Assembly: GCF_038725785.1 (NCBI RefSeq)
Contig: NZ_CP109796.1
Location: forward strand, 1,426,001 to 1,490,000
Direction: 5' to 3'
Length of the DNA stretch: 64,000 nt
Source: Termitidicoccus mucosus
GTDB lineage: Bacteria > Verrucomicrobiota > Verrucomicrobiia > Opitutales > Opitutaceae
In this document: piece by piece, positions 1-13,157 of the stretch
Position numbering within the stretch: the stretch's first letter is position 1
How the letters are laid out: each line of letters opens with the position of its first letter
Notes under the pieces: generated by a model
What the model saw: only the letters and a program-made list of their open reading frames with translations
Databases searched by the model: none
Told to the model about the DNA's origin: nothing
Program-made: the position numbers and the translations under genes

Positions 1-1
1 C

Positions 2-370
<369 letters not shown>

Positions 371-371
371 A

Positions 372-468
372 TCATCCACCACAAAGACACAACGGGCGCA
401 AAGAAAAAGCGACCACGAAAGAAGTCGGGACAGTTTTCTTTGAGTCCTTTGTGTCTTTGTGGTGAATC
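372..468. repeat. Intergenic palindrome of CACAAAG-type words
   Basis: Imperfect inverted repeat filling the gap between the permease and the response regulator. A 16-bp core is perfect (377-392 against 449-464, CACCACAAAGACACAA), with partial pairing continuing inward. The arms are built of related short words (ACAAAG, ACACAA, CAAAG). It ends 19 bp before the regulator's ATG, so it would form a hairpin in the 5' leader. Confidence 0.8.
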
Positions 469-486
469 TTCTCATCCATTCAAAAA

Positions 487-1179
487 ATGCGCCTCCTCGT
501 CATCGAAGACGATCCCGCCCTCCTCCGCAGCCTCGCGGCCACGCTGCGCGAGGAAAACTATGCTGTTGACACCGCCTCCGACGGCGAGGAGGGCCTGCGC
601 AAGGCCCGCGAGACCCCTTACGACGCCATCCTCCTCGACGTCATGCTGCCCAAACTCGACGGCTGGCAAATCCTCGCCGCTCTCCGCGCCCCCGAAAAAA
701 GCCCCGCCTCCGGCTCACGCGTTTCCCCGGCTTTTCCCGCCGCCCCCATCCTCATGCTCACCGCCCGCGACACCGTTCCCGACCGCGTGCGCGGCCTCGA
801 CCACGGCGCCGACGACTACCTCACCAAACCCTTCGACACCGACGAACTGCTCGCCCGCCTCCGCGCCCTCATCCGCCGCTCCGCCGGACGCACCAGTCCG
901 CTCATCCACCTGAGCGCCGTCACCCTCGACACCGCCGCCCGCCGCGTCACCCTTGGCGGCGCCGGCATTTCCCTGACCGCCCGCGAGTATTCGCTTTTCG
1001 AATACCTCGCGCTCCATCGCGGCAAGGTCGTCACCCGCGCCGCGCTCTACGACCACCTCTTCGACGAGGACGACGACACCCTGTCCAATCTCCTCGATGT
1101 TCACGTCTCCAACCTGCGCAAGAAACTCGGCCCCGCCCTCATCCAGACCCGCCGCGGCCACGGCTACCTCATCGAATGA
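487..1179 (+). CDS. OmpR-family response regulator
   Basis: DNA-binding response regulator of 230 residues. Receiver domain: acidic pocket E7-D9, phosphoacceptor D51 in LLDVMLPKLDGW, conserved T92 and K114 (YLTKPF). The C-terminal half is a winged-helix transcription-factor domain (LTAREYSLFEYLALHRGKVV ... VHVSNLRKKLG ... RGHGYLIE). Between the D51 strand and the next strand there are about 13 additional residues (around 70-84, rich in Pro and Ser) compared with usual OmpR receivers. The partner kinase follows after 66 bp. ATG 487 is the natural start; there is no Shine-Dalgarno motif. Confidence 0.95.
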   Translation: MRLLVIEDDPALLRSLAATLREENYAVDTASDGEEGLRKARETPYDAILLDVMLPKLDGWQILAALRAPEKSPASGSRVSPAFPAAPILMLTARDTVPDRVRGLDHGADDYLTKPFDTDELLARLRALIRRSAGRTSPLIHLSAVTLDTAARRVTLGGAGISLTAREYSLFEYLALHRGKVVTRAALYDHLFDEDDDTLSNLLDVHVSNLRKKLGPALIQTRRGHGYLIE

Positions 1180-1208
1180 CACCCGCCGCTTCCTCCCGGC
1201 GCGCCACG

Positions 1209-1238
1209 CAAATCGTAATTCGTAAATCGTAAATCGCC
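1209..1238 (+). repeat. Single-arm word repeat AATCGTAA(A/T)TCG
   Basis: Three tandem related words (AATCGTAATTCGTAAATCGT and one more unit) directly upstream of the kinase start. The same word forms a full palindrome in the infB-rbfA gap (58796-58888). Here only one arm is present. Confidence 0.7.
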
Positions 1239-1245
1239 CATCCCC

Positions 1246-2706
1246 ATGCCCCGCCTCACCCACTCCATCCGCTGGCGCGTCCAGGTCTGGCACGGCCTCA
1301 TCCTCCTCGTGGCGCTCGCCGCGCTCAGTATCGTCGTCAACCGCCTGGCCTGGCAGTCCCAGCTCACTCGCATCGACGCCACCCTCGAACAAGCCGAAAA
1401 ACACCTCGTCCGCGCCCTATTCTCCTCCATCCCTCGGGAAGACCTCGACCGGCAGACACCGCCCGACATCCTCCTCCGCAAATTCGTCCGCGAAAAACGT
1501 TTCGTCATCCCCCCCGAACTCGCCCCCACCTACACCGACACCGCCCCCGGCCATCACTGGTTTGTCTGTACCGACGCCGACGGCTCCATCCTCATAAAAA
1601 CTCCAAATGCCCCGCCCGGCTACATCCCTCCCCCCGCCGCCGCGTCCGACACTGGCGCCTTCCTCACCCGCGGTCGCCACCGCGAAAGCGCGCACACCCT
1701 TCCCGGCGGTATCACCTTCGCCTACGGCCGCGACATCACGCCCGATCTCGACGCCCGCCGCCGTTTTGCCGGGTCGCTCGCCCTCCTCGCCCTCGCCCTA
1801 TGGGCCACGGGCCTTATCGGTGGCTGGTGGCTCGCCGGCCGCGCCCTCCGTCCCATCCGCGCCATCAGCCGCACCGCCACCCGCATAGCCGCCGGCGACC
1901 TCGCCGAGCGTATCGATACATCGGATACAGACAACGAACTCGACCAGCTCGGGCGCGTCCTCAACGAAACCTTCGACCGCCTCGCCGCCGCCCTCGAACG
2001 CCAGCGCCGCTTCACCGCCGACGCCTCCCACGAGCTCCGCACCCCGCTCACCATCCTTCTCTCCGAGACGCAACGCGCCCTCAAACGCGACCGCACTCCC
2101 GACGACTACCGCGCCATCCTCGCCACCTGCCGCGAAACCGGCCTGCGCATGCGCCGCCTCATCGAGGCGCTCCTTCTCCTTGCCCGTCAGGAAACCGCCA
2201 GCCATCTCCCCGCCCGCGTCTCCTGCGACCTCGCCGGCATCCTCCGCGAGACCGCGCGCCAGCTCGCACCGCTCGCCGCCGACCGGGGCATCAACCTCCA
2301 CCTCGATCTCCGCCCCGCCCCCGTGCGCGCCGATCCCGAGACCCTCGCCATCCTGGCCGCCAACCTCCTTTCCAACGCCATCGACCACCACCGCCCCGAC
2401 GGCGACCGCAACATCTGGCTCGCCACCGAAACGGCGCCCGATCAATCCGCCGCGCGCGTTGTGGTCCGCGACGACGGCCCCGGCATCCCGCCCGGGGACC
2501 TCCCGCACATCTTCGAACGCTTCCACCGCGCCGACAAAGCGAGGACGGCGACGCCAACCCCGCATGCCGGCCTCGGCCTGGCCATCGCCCAGGCCATTGC
2601 CCAAAACCATGCCGCCACGCTTGCCGCCCGGAACAACACTCCCCCCCCCGGCGCCACCTTCGAACTGGTGCTGCCCGCCGTCCGCGACAGGGAGAAGCCC
2701 GCGTAA
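1246..2706 (+). CDS. Sensor histidine kinase
   Basis: Membrane-bound two-component kinase of 486 residues, partner of the regulator upstream. Order: membrane segment about 14-32, periplasmic sensor region 33-175 of no recognised family, second membrane segment about 176-197, HAMP linker 198-250, dimerisation/phosphoacceptor helix with H262 in SHELRTPL, then HATPase: N box around 373-381 (NLLSNAIDHH), G1 DDGPGIP (409-415), F box FERFH, G2 GLGLAIAQ (442-449). All catalytic motifs are intact. The signal sensed is unknown; location next to an export permease would fit envelope stress or drug sensing, which is inference. Confidence 0.93.
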   Translation: MPRLTHSIRWRVQVWHGLILLVALAALSIVVNRLAWQSQLTRIDATLEQAEKHLVRALFSSIPREDLDRQTPPDILLRKFVREKRFVIPPELAPTYTDTAPGHHWFVCTDADGSILIKTPNAPPGYIPPPAAASDTGAFLTRGRHRESAHTLPGGITFAYGRDITPDLDARRRFAGSLALLALALWATGLIGGWWLAGRALRPIRAISRTATRIAAGDLAERIDTSDTDNELDQLGRVLNETFDRLAAALERQRRFTADASHELRTPLTILLSETQRALKRDRTPDDYRAILATCRETGLRMRRLIEALLLLARQETASHLPARVSCDLAGILRETARQLAPLAADRGINLHLDLRPAPVRADPETLAILAANLLSNAIDHHRPDGDRNIWLATETAPDQSAARVVVRDDGPGIPPGDLPHIFERFHRADKARTATPTPHAGLGLAIAQAIAQNHAATLAARNNTPPPGATFELVLPAVRDREKPA

Positions 2707-2755
2707 TCCTGCCCGATTTTTATACCAAGTCCCCGAAGAAATCAGGTTTTTCAAA

Positions 2756-2835
2756 TGGAGGGCCGAGCTCCCGCGAGGCCGTCGCCGAAAACATAGCGCA
2801 TAACCGCGACGGCCTCGCGGGAGCTCGGCCCTCCA
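2756..2835. repeat. 80-bp palindromic element, copy 1
   Basis: Perfect 30-bp inverted repeat (2756-2785 against 2806-2835) around a 20-nt loop. The arm starts TGGAGGGCCGAGCTCCCGCG and continues AGGCCGTCGC. Near-identical copies lie at 20388, 52334 and 62416. It sits between the kinase and a convergent gene, about 50 bp after the kinase stop, and could act as a bidirectional terminator, though there is no T-run. Confidence 0.95.
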
Positions 2836-2862
2836 AAAGTCGGATTCAATTCGTGATTGGTA

Positions 2863-4575
2863 TTATTGGAGAGGTTTTCCGCCTGTCTTCACGCCGCCGC
2901 CGCCGTTTTCCCGCTCGAAACTGACCGACACCTGCACCCGGGTGATCGTGGTTTTGTCGCCCGCGCGAGGCGCCTCGAAAAGCCAGTGGGCGACCGTCTG
3001 CACGGCGGCGTAGCCAAAGGCGGGGTCGCTCGCGGATTTGATGCGCGGCAGCCGCACCTTGCCATCCTTGTCGATCAGAAACTCGACCGTTGCCGTCCCG
3101 CTGTCAGTCCCGGGTGCAACCCCGAGCGGAAACACGGGCTTGCGCTGCGAAAGCGCTTTCGGCACGGAATCCAGTTTGCCCGCGCCGGCGATGCGGTCGG
3201 ACTTTTTCATCTCCATCGAGTAGAGGCCGGTGTCGTCGTAATGAGGGTCGAAATTGAATTCGGTTTTCAGCACTCCGGCGACTGGCTTGCCCTCGAGCGT
3301 GGCCGGCTTGAACTCGAAATGCTCCACCGCCGCCCTGCCGCTCTCGCCGAACTCGGGGCGCGTCGCCTCAAGCACCTTCGCCATGACGACGCGGCCTTGC
3401 GGATCGATGAGCATCGAGAGGGTCGCGCTGCCGCGGGGGGCTTTGTCGGCATAAAGCGCGTAGGGATAAACCGGATGAATCACCCCGCGCGGCTCGGGCG
3501 GCGTGTCGTAGCGCAGCCCCTCCGGCATTTTTGCGATTTGTTTTTTCGAGGGTTGATCGACCTCGTAGAGATCCCGTCCGCCCCCATCCAAGTGGAATAT
3601 GATCGGCACCTGCATCCGCGTGTTCACCGGCTTCCCGTCTTTTATGCCGGGCTTGAATTTCCACTTGAGCACCGCCTCGATCGCGGCCTCTTCAAATCCC
3701 GGATTGTTTGAGCGCACCACCACCGGGTTGGTCACATCGCCTTTTTTATCCACCACAAACGAAATCGTCACCTCGCCGATCAATCCCGATTTTTTCATAG
3801 CGCGCGGATAAACCGGAGGATCCCGATGCACAACCGACGGGGGAGTGCCCGTCGACGGAGACTGTACCAAGGCATTCTCGTGGATCAGCAAAACCAACGC
3901 CTCAAGCGAGGACGCGACCGGCTGCCCGCCTTTGCGCGCGGGGGCGAACTTCCACCGCGCCAGCGCGGCGTCGATCTCCGCCTTGAACGGCTCCGCATAA
4001 GACGACTTTGGGCTCAGCGCATAAGACGAAAGTGAGCCCGATGCATCCAGTTCGATCGCCACTTTTATATACGCGCTTTGCTTTGCCTTCCGCAATTCGG
4101 CGGCCCGCTTCTGACTGATGAAAGCTGGCATCACCGCGAGCAACCGAGGTTCCGCGTCTGCCGCCTTGGGCGAAGCGCCTGCGGGGTTAAAAATGATCGC
4201 GACCAAAAAGCGCGAAGCGACCGGCTTTCCGTCCGCCTGCGCCGGCTGGCACTGCAGGCCGGAAATCTCTGCATTGATCAGTTCAACCAGCGGCTGCGCG
4301 CCGTGCTGGTTGCGTGACAGGCGTTTCCCATTGGCATCGGTGTATTGCGATACGAACGCGTAGGCGTGCTCCGTTTCCTTTTTCATCGCCTCCGGGCACT
4401 TCAGCTTCCACGCCTTCTTCAACACCGGCGGCGTGTCCACCTCCGTGTCGGAAGGAAACAGCATCGGCCCGGACACGACGATATCCTGGGCCGGCATGTG
4501 CGGCAGGACTGCAAGCAGGGCGGACAACAAATACGCGAAACGCGTCAAGCGAAGGGTTTGCATGTCATTGAACAT
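2863..4575 (-). CDS. Secreted protein with repeated TonB C-terminal domains
   Basis: A 570-residue protein with a signal-peptide-like N-terminus (hydrophobic about 12-24, possible cleavage after MPA) and no other membrane anchor. Three clear TonB_C domains follow at about 255-328, 368-443 and 480-553, each with a (Y/F)P-x-A/G start, a G-x-V/A-x(V/M)xFxxDxxG strand and an AxxxxxxWxFxP helix; a fourth, degenerate one lies at about 168-231. Classical TonB has one such domain behind a membrane helix and Pro-rich linker, so this is unlikely to be the energy transducer itself; a periplasmic binding or scaffold role is inference. ATG 4575 is preceded by AGGAGG 13 nt upstream, one of the few Shine-Dalgarno-like motifs in the window; an in-frame ATG at 4563 is the alternative. 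Confidence 0.85.
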   Translation of the reverse strand: MFNDMQTLRLTRFAYLLSALLAVLPHMPAQDIVVSGPMLFPSDTEVDTPPVLKKAWKLKCPEAMKKETEHAYAFVSQYTDANGKRLSRNQHGAQPLVELINAEISGLQCQPAQADGKPVASRFLVAIIFNPAGASPKAADAEPRLLAVMPAFISQKRAAELRKAKQSAYIKVAIELDASGSLSSYALSPKSSYAEPFKAEIDAALARWKFAPARKGGQPVASSLEALVLLIHENALVQSPSTGTPPSVVHRDPPVYPRAMKKSGLIGEVTISFVVDKKGDVTNPVVVRSNNPGFEEAAIEAVLKWKFKPGIKDGKPVNTRMQVPIIFHLDGGGRDLYEVDQPSKKQIAKMPEGLRYDTPPEPRGVIHPVYPYALYADKAPRGSATLSMLIDPQGRVVMAKVLEATRPEFGESGRAAVEHFEFKPATLEGKPVAGVLKTEFNFDPHYDDTGLYSMEMKKSDRIAGAGKLDSVPKALSQRKPVFPLGVAPGTDSGTATVEFLIDKDGKVRLPRIKSASDPAFGYAAVQTVAHWLFEAPRAGDKTTITRVQVSVSFERENGGGGVKTGGKPLQ

Positions 4576-4682
4576 GAAAACCCCGCAGCCTCCTGTCGAG
4601 CAACAAACAACAAACCAAAACCGGGGGACCTGAGATTTGCCGGCCTTGTCCGCGAGGCGGCGTCCGGCAATCGCCGCCCCTT

Positions 4683-7898
<3,216 letters not shown>

Positions 7899-8089
7899 AA
7901 TGGGAAGGGTTTTGCCGGGGCGCAGAGTTGAGGGCGAAACGGCGGGCGACAAACGTATTTATCGAAAGAGCAAAGAAAATGCAGGAGCGGGGCAAAGTCG
8001 CGACAAACCACCCTGCACGCTCCTCAAAGCGGCAAGGTTTCAGGCGGGGCGATGCGTCACGATTTCGCCCGCCGGACGAGCTTTTTTTA

Positions 8090-9964
8090 TCAGGCTTCGA
8101 CGAGGTCTTTTTCGACGCGGAGGTTGCTGATGATGAAATCCTGGCGGTCAGGGGTGTTTTTGCCCATGTAGAATTTCAGGAGGTCGTCGGCGTTGTGGAG
8201 GTGGTCGAGCGTCACTTTCTCCAGGCGGATGTTTTCGCCGATGAAGTCCTTGAACTCGTTGGCGGAAATTTCGCCGAGCCCTTTGAAGCGGGTGACCTCC
8301 GCGCTCTGGCCGAGTTTGTGGAGGGCGGCCTGTTTCTCGGCCTCGCTGTAGCAGTAGATGGTCTGTTTCTTGTTGCGCACGCGGAAGAGCGGCGTCTCCA
8401 GGATGTAAACGTGGTGGTTGGTGATGAGCTCGGGGAAAAATTGGAGGAAAAACGAGAGGAGCAGCAGGCGGATGTGCATGCCGTCCACGTCGGCGTCAGT
8501 CGCGATGATGATGCGGTTGTAACGGAGGCCGTCGATGCCGTCCTCGATGTTGAGCGCGCTTTGGAGGAGGTGAAATTCCTCGTTTTCGTAGATGACCTTC
8601 TTGGTGAGGCCGTAGGTGTTGAGGGGTTTGCCCTTGAGGGCGAAGACGGCCTGGGTCTGCACGTCGCGGCAGGCGGTGAGAGAGCCGGCGGCGGAGTCGC
8701 CTTCGACGATGAAGAGCGTGGTGTCCTCGGCGCGCTTGTCCTTGCTGTCGAGGTGCACGCGGCAGTCGCGGAGCTTGCGGTTGTGGAGCGAGGCTTTTTT
8801 CGCGCGTTCGCGGGCGATGTTGCGGATGCCAGCGAGCTCCTTGCGCTCGCGCTCGCTGGCCTCGATCTTGGCCTTGATGGCGTCGGCGGCCTCGGAATTG
8901 CGGTGCAGCCAGTTGTCGAGGTGCTGCTGGAGGAACTGGGAGACGAACTGGCGGATGCTCGGGCTGTCTTTCTCGGGGCCCATGTTGTTGGAGCCGAGCT
9001 TGGTCTTCGTCTGCGACTCGAAGACGGGCTCCATGACGCGGAGGGAAACGGCGGCCACGATGGACTGGCGGATGTCGGCGGCCTCGTAGTCTTTCTTGAA
9101 AAAGTTGCGGACGGTGGCGACGAGCGCCTCGCGGAAGGCGGCGAGGTGGGTGCCGCCCATGGTGGTGTGCTGGCCGTTGACGAAGGAGTAGTATTCCTCG
9201 CCGTAATGGCCGCCGTGGGTCATGGCGATCTCGATGTCGTCGCCTTCGAGGTGGATCATGGGGTAAAGCGGCTCGCCGGTGAGCTTTTTGGCGAGCAGGT
9301 CCTTGAGGCCGTTGTCGGAGCGGAAGGATTTGCCGTTGAAGACGAGCGTGAGGCCGCGGTTGAGGTAGGCGTAGTTCCAAAGCATCTCCTCGATGAACTC
9401 GGGACGGAACCGGAAGTCCGGGCCGAAGAGCTTTTCGTCGGGATCGGGGGTGAATTCGACGAGGGTGCCGTTGCGCTCGCCGGCGGGGGCGTCGATGATT
9501 TTGCCCTCTTTTTTGAGTTTGCCCTGGTAAAACTCGACGAGGCGGGATTTGCCATCGCGGATGGATTGGGCGCGGTATTCGAGGGAAAGGGCGTTGACCG
9601 CCTTCTGGCCGACGCCGTTGAGGCCGATGGCTTTCTTGAAGGTTTCGCTGTCGTATTTCGCGCCGGTGTTGATGATGGAGACGCACTCGGTGAGTTTGCC
9701 GAGGGGAATGCCGCGTCCGTAGTCGCGCACGTAGAGGGAGCGGTCGGCGAGGTGGATTTCGACGCGCTTGCCGAAGCCCATGGTGAATTCGTCGATGGCG
9801 TTGTCGATGGTCTCCTTCAGGAGGACGTAGATGCCGTCGTCGGGGTGGGAGCCGTTGCCGAGGCGGCCGATATACATGCCGGGCCGGAGGCGGATGTGCT
9901 CGAGGGGAGAAAGGGTTCTGATGTTCGCTTCGGTGTAGTCGGAGACGCTGCTGGATTTGGCCAT
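8090..9964 (-). CDS. parE: Type IIA topoisomerase ATPase subunit (ParE/GyrB type)
   Basis: ATPase/TOPRIM subunit of a type II topoisomerase, 624 residues. GHKL motifs: [20 protein letters not shown] and [14 protein letters not shown]; transducer domain in the middle; TOPRIM motifs [12 protein letters not shown] and [13 protein letters not shown]-terminal ALHKLGQ...RFKGLGEI. The start [15 protein letters not shown] is typical. Length without the extra GyrB insert favours topoisomerase IV ParE, the chromosome decatenase, over GyrB; the ParC/GyrA partner is not adjacent, so the assignment between the two is not certain. Start ATG 9964 has no Shine-Dalgarno motif. Confidence 0.9.
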   Translation of the reverse strand: MAKSSSVSDYTEANIRTLSPLEHIRLRPGMYIGRLGNGSHPDDGIYVLLKETIDNAIDEFTMGFGKRVEIHLADRSLYVRDYGRGIPLGKLTECVSIINTGAKYDSETFKKAIGLNGVGQKAVNALSLEYRAQSIRDGKSRLVEFYQGKLKKEGKIIDAPAGERNGTLVEFTPDPDEKLFGPDFRFRPEFIEEMLWNYAYLNRGLTLVFNGKSFRSDNGLKDLLAKKLTGEPLYPMIHLEGDDIEIAMTHGGHYGEEYYSFVNGQHTTMGGTHLAAFREALVATVRNFFKKDYEAADIRQSIVAAVSLRVMEPVFESQTKTKLGSNNMGPEKDSPSIRQFVSQFLQQHLDNWLHRNSEAADAIKAKIEASERERKELAGIRNIARERAKKASLHNRKLRDCRVHLDSKDKRAEDTTLFIVEGDSAAGSLTACRDVQTQAVFALKGKPLNTYGLTKKVIYENEEFHLLQSALNIEDGIDGLRYNRIIIATDADVDGMHIRLLLLSFFLQFFPELITNHHVYILETPLFRVRNKKQTIYCYSEAEKQAALHKLGQSAEVTRFKGLGEISANEFKDFIGENIRLEKVTLDHLHNADDLLKFYMGKNTPDRQDFIISNLRVEKDLVEA

Positions 9965-10319
9965 GGTGTGTCGGGTGAACGCGATGGATGGGTGTCGATG
10001 TTTGTGTTCGAAAAATTGGACAGGACCTGCGGGAGGAAATCTGTCAAAGGGATTAGCGTCGGACGGCAGGCGCGAGAGACAAGAAATTTTCGCAGAGAAT
10101 TTTCAGCTTGGGATTTTCAGGTGATGACGAAAGCCGTACGCATTTTCATAAGTATCCAACCTTTTATACTAATTAAATCCTTGCCATTCGAGTGCCTTTT
10201 CCTGTTTGACTCCTTTCGTCGTCATTTTGACACGCCGCCGACCAGTCTGCTGGAGGTCTTTTGGAAACCATCACCAACACCGCCGTCACCACCAATCAAC
10301 ACGGCGCAAGACCCAGCCT
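9965..10319. other. Divergent intergenic region parE / sbp
   Basis: A 355-bp gene-free stretch between two divergent genes. The right half is noticeably AT-richer than its surroundings (about 10120-10200) and holds the promoter candidate listed separately. I see no recognisable riboswitch or palindrome. Confidence 0.6.
10143..10170 (+). promoter_or_regulatory. Possible sigma-70-type promoter for sbp
   Basis: TTTTCA (10143-10148), 16-nt spacer, TATACT (10165-10170), in the only AT-rich patch before the sulfate-uptake genes. It would give a leader of about 145 nt. The -35 is weak, so this is a candidate only. Confidence 0.4.
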
Positions 10320-11393
10320 ATGTCTCATCACACCTCCGCGCTCCCTTCCCCATCCCGCGTCTTTGCGCGCACGCGCCTCCTCGGCGCGGCGTTTATTGCC
10401 ACCGCCGTCCTTGCCTGCCTGGCCTCGCCCGTCCCCGTGGCCCGCGCGCAGCAGGAAATCCTCAACACCTCCTACGACATCTCGCGCGAACTTTTCACCG
10501 ACGTGAACAAGGTTTTCGTCCCTTATTGGAAGACCAAGACCGGCCAGGACGTCGCCGTGAAGCAATCCCACGCCGGTTCCTCGCGACAGGCGCGCGCCAT
10601 TCTGGAGGGACTGCAAGCCGACGTGGTCACGTTCAACACCTTCACCGACGTGCAACTCCTCGCCGACAATGGTTTCGTCGCGAAAGACTGGCCGGCCCGC
10701 TTTCCCCACAACGCCTCGCCCTTCTACTCCGTCCATTCGATTCTCGTCCGGACCGGAAATCCGAAAGCCATCCGCGACTGGGACGACCTCGCCCGCCCCG
10801 GCGTCTCCATCGTGCAGGTCAACCCCAAGCTCGGCGGCAACGGCCGCTACGCCGTCCTCGCCTATTACGCGCATGCCCTGCGCGCGAACCACGGCGACCA
10901 CGCCAAGGCCCGCGCCTTCCTGAAATCCGTCCTGGCCAACGTCATCGTCTTCGAGTCCGGCGGACGCAGCGCGACAACCACCTTCACCGAACGCGGCATC
11001 GGCGATGCGCTCATCAATTTCGAGTCCGAAACCCTCGCGCTCTCCACCGCCGGCCGCGACAAATTCCAGGCCGTCACGCCCGGTGTGAGCATCCTCTCGG
11101 AATTTCCCGTCGCCGTGGTGGAAAAAAACGCCGAAAAACGCGGTACCTCCGCCCTCGCCCGCGGTTATCTCGAATACCTCTACACGCCGGAGGCGCAGGA
11201 GGTGATTGCGCGCAACTTCTATCGCCCGCGCGACGCCGCCGTCGCCGCGCGGCACGCCGCCCGCCTCCAGCCCGTCGAGGCCCTCGAGGTCGGCTCCGTC
11301 TTCGGCGGCTGGGAAAAGGCCACCGCCGATTTCTTCGCCAACGGCGCGCTCGTGGACACGTTGCTCAAGGAAATCGCCGCCGAAAAACGGTGA
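10320..11393 (+). CDS. sbp: Sulfate/thiosulfate-binding periplasmic protein
   Basis: Periplasmic receptor of the sulfate ABC importer, 357 residues. A signal peptide is evident (Arg-rich start, hydrophobic GAAFIATAVLACLASPV, cleavage likely after ARA before QQEILN). Family marks: ILNTSYDISRELF, the anion-binding KQSHAGSSRQARAI, VVTFNTFTDV and VNPKLGGNGRYAVLAYYAHA. The two permease genes follow with overlapping or nearly touching ends, so one operon. ATG 10320 is used; the upstream in-frame extension is Arg/His-rich and lacks coding character. Confidence 0.93.
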   Translation: MSHHTSALPSPSRVFARTRLLGAAFIATAVLACLASPVPVARAQQEILNTSYDISRELFTDVNKVFVPYWKTKTGQDVAVKQSHAGSSRQARAILEGLQADVVTFNTFTDVQLLADNGFVAKDWPARFPHNASPFYSVHSILVRTGNPKAIRDWDDLARPGVSIVQVNPKLGGNGRYAVLAYYAHALRANHGDHAKARAFLKSVLANVIVFESGGRSATTTFTERGIGDALINFESETLALSTAGRDKFQAVTPGVSILSEFPVAVVEKNAEKRGTSALARGYLEYLYTPEAQEVIARNFYRPRDAAVAARHAARLQPVEALEVGSVFGGWEKATADFFANGALVDTLLKEIAAEKR

Positions 11394-12286
11394 GCGCCCT
11401 CCCGCCAGCTTTTATTCGCACCGCCCCCGGAACGCCCGCGCCCCGTCCGCGGCGCGGGCGCGAACGCGGACGCCCGGCGCGGATGCTTCCCGGCTTCGGG
11501 CTCACGCTTGGCGGCACGCTCCTTTTCCTCAGCCTCGCCACGCTGCTCCCGCTCTCCGCGCTCGCGCTGAAGGCATCCTCGCTTTCGTGGCCCGCGTTCT
11601 GGACGCAAATCAGCGACGCCCGCGCGCTCGCCACCTACCGCATCACGCTCGTCTCCGCGCTCGCCGCCACCGCACTCAATGTCGTCCTCGGCGTATCGGT
11701 CGCCTGGATACTTGTTCGTTATGAGTTTCCCGGGCGCCGCCTGCTCGACGCCGCGGTGGACCTGCCCTTTGCGCTCCCGACCGCCGTCGCCGGGCTCAGC
11801 CTCGCCACGCTGCTCGCGCCCAACGGGCTCGTCGGCCAGCTTTTCGCGCCGCTCGGCATCAAGCTCGCCTATGCGCTGCCCGGCATGGTGGCCGCGATGT
11901 CGTTCACCAGCTTCCCCTTTGTCGCGCGCACGGTGCAGCCCGTCCTCGCCGACCTCGATCCGCAACTCGAGGAAGCCGCCGCCACGCTCGGCGCCGGGCC
12001 GCTGGCCGTGTTTCGCCGCGTGGTCTTTCCCGCCATCCTGCCCGCCACGCTCGCCGGCGCCACGCTCGCGCTGGTGCGCTGCCTCGGCGAGTTTGGCGCG
12101 GTCGTGTTCATCGCGGGCAATCTCCCGTTCCGCACCGAGATCACGTCGTTGCTCATCTACACGCGCGTGGCCGAGCATGATTACGAGGCGGCCGCCGCGC
12201 TCGCCGTCGTCATCCTCGCCGCCGCGCTCCTCGTGCTGCTGGCGATGAACACCATTCAGCACCGCCTCCTCCGCCGCCTGCACTGA
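11390..12286 (+). CDS. cysT: Sulfate/thiosulfate ABC permease CysT
   Basis: Inner-membrane permease with about six hydrophobic segments. It closely follows the E. coli CysU pattern as I remember it: LPGFGLTLGGTLLFLSLATL, WILVRYEFPGRRLLDAAVDL, PFALPTAVAGL and the cytoplasmic EEAAATLGAGPLAVFRRVVFP loop that contacts the ATPase. The start is taken as GTG 11390, overlapping the sbp stop (GTGA); this gives 298 residues with a Pro/Arg-rich 30-residue N-terminus. ATG 11483 (MLPGFGL) would give 267 residues, nearer the family N-terminus, and cannot be excluded. Confidence 0.93.
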   Translation: MSALPPAFIRTAPGTPAPRPRRGRERGRPARMLPGFGLTLGGTLLFLSLATLLPLSALALKASSLSWPAFWTQISDARALATYRITLVSALAATALNVVLGVSVAWILVRYEFPGRRLLDAAVDLPFALPTAVAGLSLATLLAPNGLVGQLFAPLGIKLAYALPGMVAAMSFTSFPFVARTVQPVLADLDPQLEEAAATLGAGPLAVFRRVVFPAILPATLAGATLALVRCLGEFGAVVFIAGNLPFRTEITSLLIYTRVAEHDYEAAAALAVVILAAALLVLLAMNTIQHRLLRRLH

Positions 12287-12288
12287 AC

Positions 12289-13137
12289 ATGCCCGACGCC
12301 GCTCCCGCCTCCCGCCGTGTTTCCATTCGCGGTCATCCGCGACGCATCGCCCTGGTGCTCGCCGGAGGAGGCGCCGCCGCCCTGCTCATCCTGCTGCCGC
12401 TCGCCGCGGTTTTTTATTACGCGCTGCGCGACGGCTGGGCGGCCTACATCGGCAGCCTCGCCGATCCGGTCACGCGCCACGCCATCGGCCTCACATTGCT
12501 GGCCGCGGCCATCGCCGTGCCGGTCAACACGGTCTTCGGCCTCGCCGCCGCGTGGGCCGTGGCGAAGTTTGAGTTTCGCGGACGGCGGCTGCTCATCAGC
12601 CTGATCGAACTGCCGCTCTCGATCTCCCCCATCGTCATCGGCGTGGCCTATCTCTTTGTTTTTGGCATGCAGGGTTTGCTCGGGCCGTGGCTGGCGGGGC
12701 ACGGTATCCGGCTCGTGTTTTCCATTCCGGCCATCGTCATCGTCACGACGATTGTGACGACGCCTTTCGTCTTTCGCGAAGTCCTGCCGCTCATGCAAAG
12801 CCAGGGCACGCACGAGGAGCAAACCGCCCTCACGCTCGGCGCGGGCGGCTGGCAGACATTTCTTCGCGTCACGCTGCCGAATATCAAATGGGCGCTTATC
12901 TACGGCGTGTCGCTCGCGACCGCGCGCAGCCTCGGGGAATTCGGCTCCGTGGCGATCGTCTCCGGCGCGGTGCGCGGCGAAACCAACACGATGACGCTGC
13001 AAATCCAGCTCCTCTTCGATGACCGCGTGCAGACCGGCGCGTTTGCCGTGGCGTCCATCCTCACCGTCCTGGCCCTCGCCACCTTGCTGCTCAAAACCTG
13101 GGTCGAGCATCGGGAAGCCAGGCGCCTGCGCAACTGA
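12289..13137 (+). CDS. cysW: Sulfate/thiosulfate ABC permease CysW
   Basis: Second permease subunit of the sulfate importer, 282 residues with about six membrane segments. Diagnostic text: VNTVFGLAAAWAVAKFEFRG, ELPLSISPIVIGVAYLFVFG, TTIVTTPFVFREVLPLMQSQ, the ATPase-contact loop EEQTALTLGAGGWQTFLRVTLP and ARSLGEFGSVAIVSGAVRGE. It starts 2 bp after the cysT stop. The ATPase gene cysA, which commonly follows cysW, is absent; the next gene is on the other strand. Confidence 0.94.
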   Translation: MPDAAPASRRVSIRGHPRRIALVLAGGGAAALLILLPLAAVFYYALRDGWAAYIGSLADPVTRHAIGLTLLAAAIAVPVNTVFGLAAAWAVAKFEFRGRRLLISLIELPLSISPIVIGVAYLFVFGMQGLLGPWLAGHGIRLVFSIPAIVIVTTIVTTPFVFREVLPLMQSQGTHEEQTALTLGAGGWQTFLRVTLPNIKWALIYGVSLATARSLGEFGSVAIVSGAVRGETNTMTLQIQLLFDDRVQTGAFAVASILTVLALATLLLKTWVEHREARRLRN

Positions 13138-13157
13138 CGGCAATGCGCCGGGCACAA

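Noticed and set aside
8047-8070. Terminator after parE (GGGCGA/TCGCCC)
   Set aside because: Only 6 bp of stem, a 12-nt loop and no T-run on the correct side.
7928-12286. A 1452-codon open frame on the plus strand
   Set aside because: It is the antisense of parE joined to the cysT frame; only the last 299 codons are coding. High GC keeps shadow frames open.
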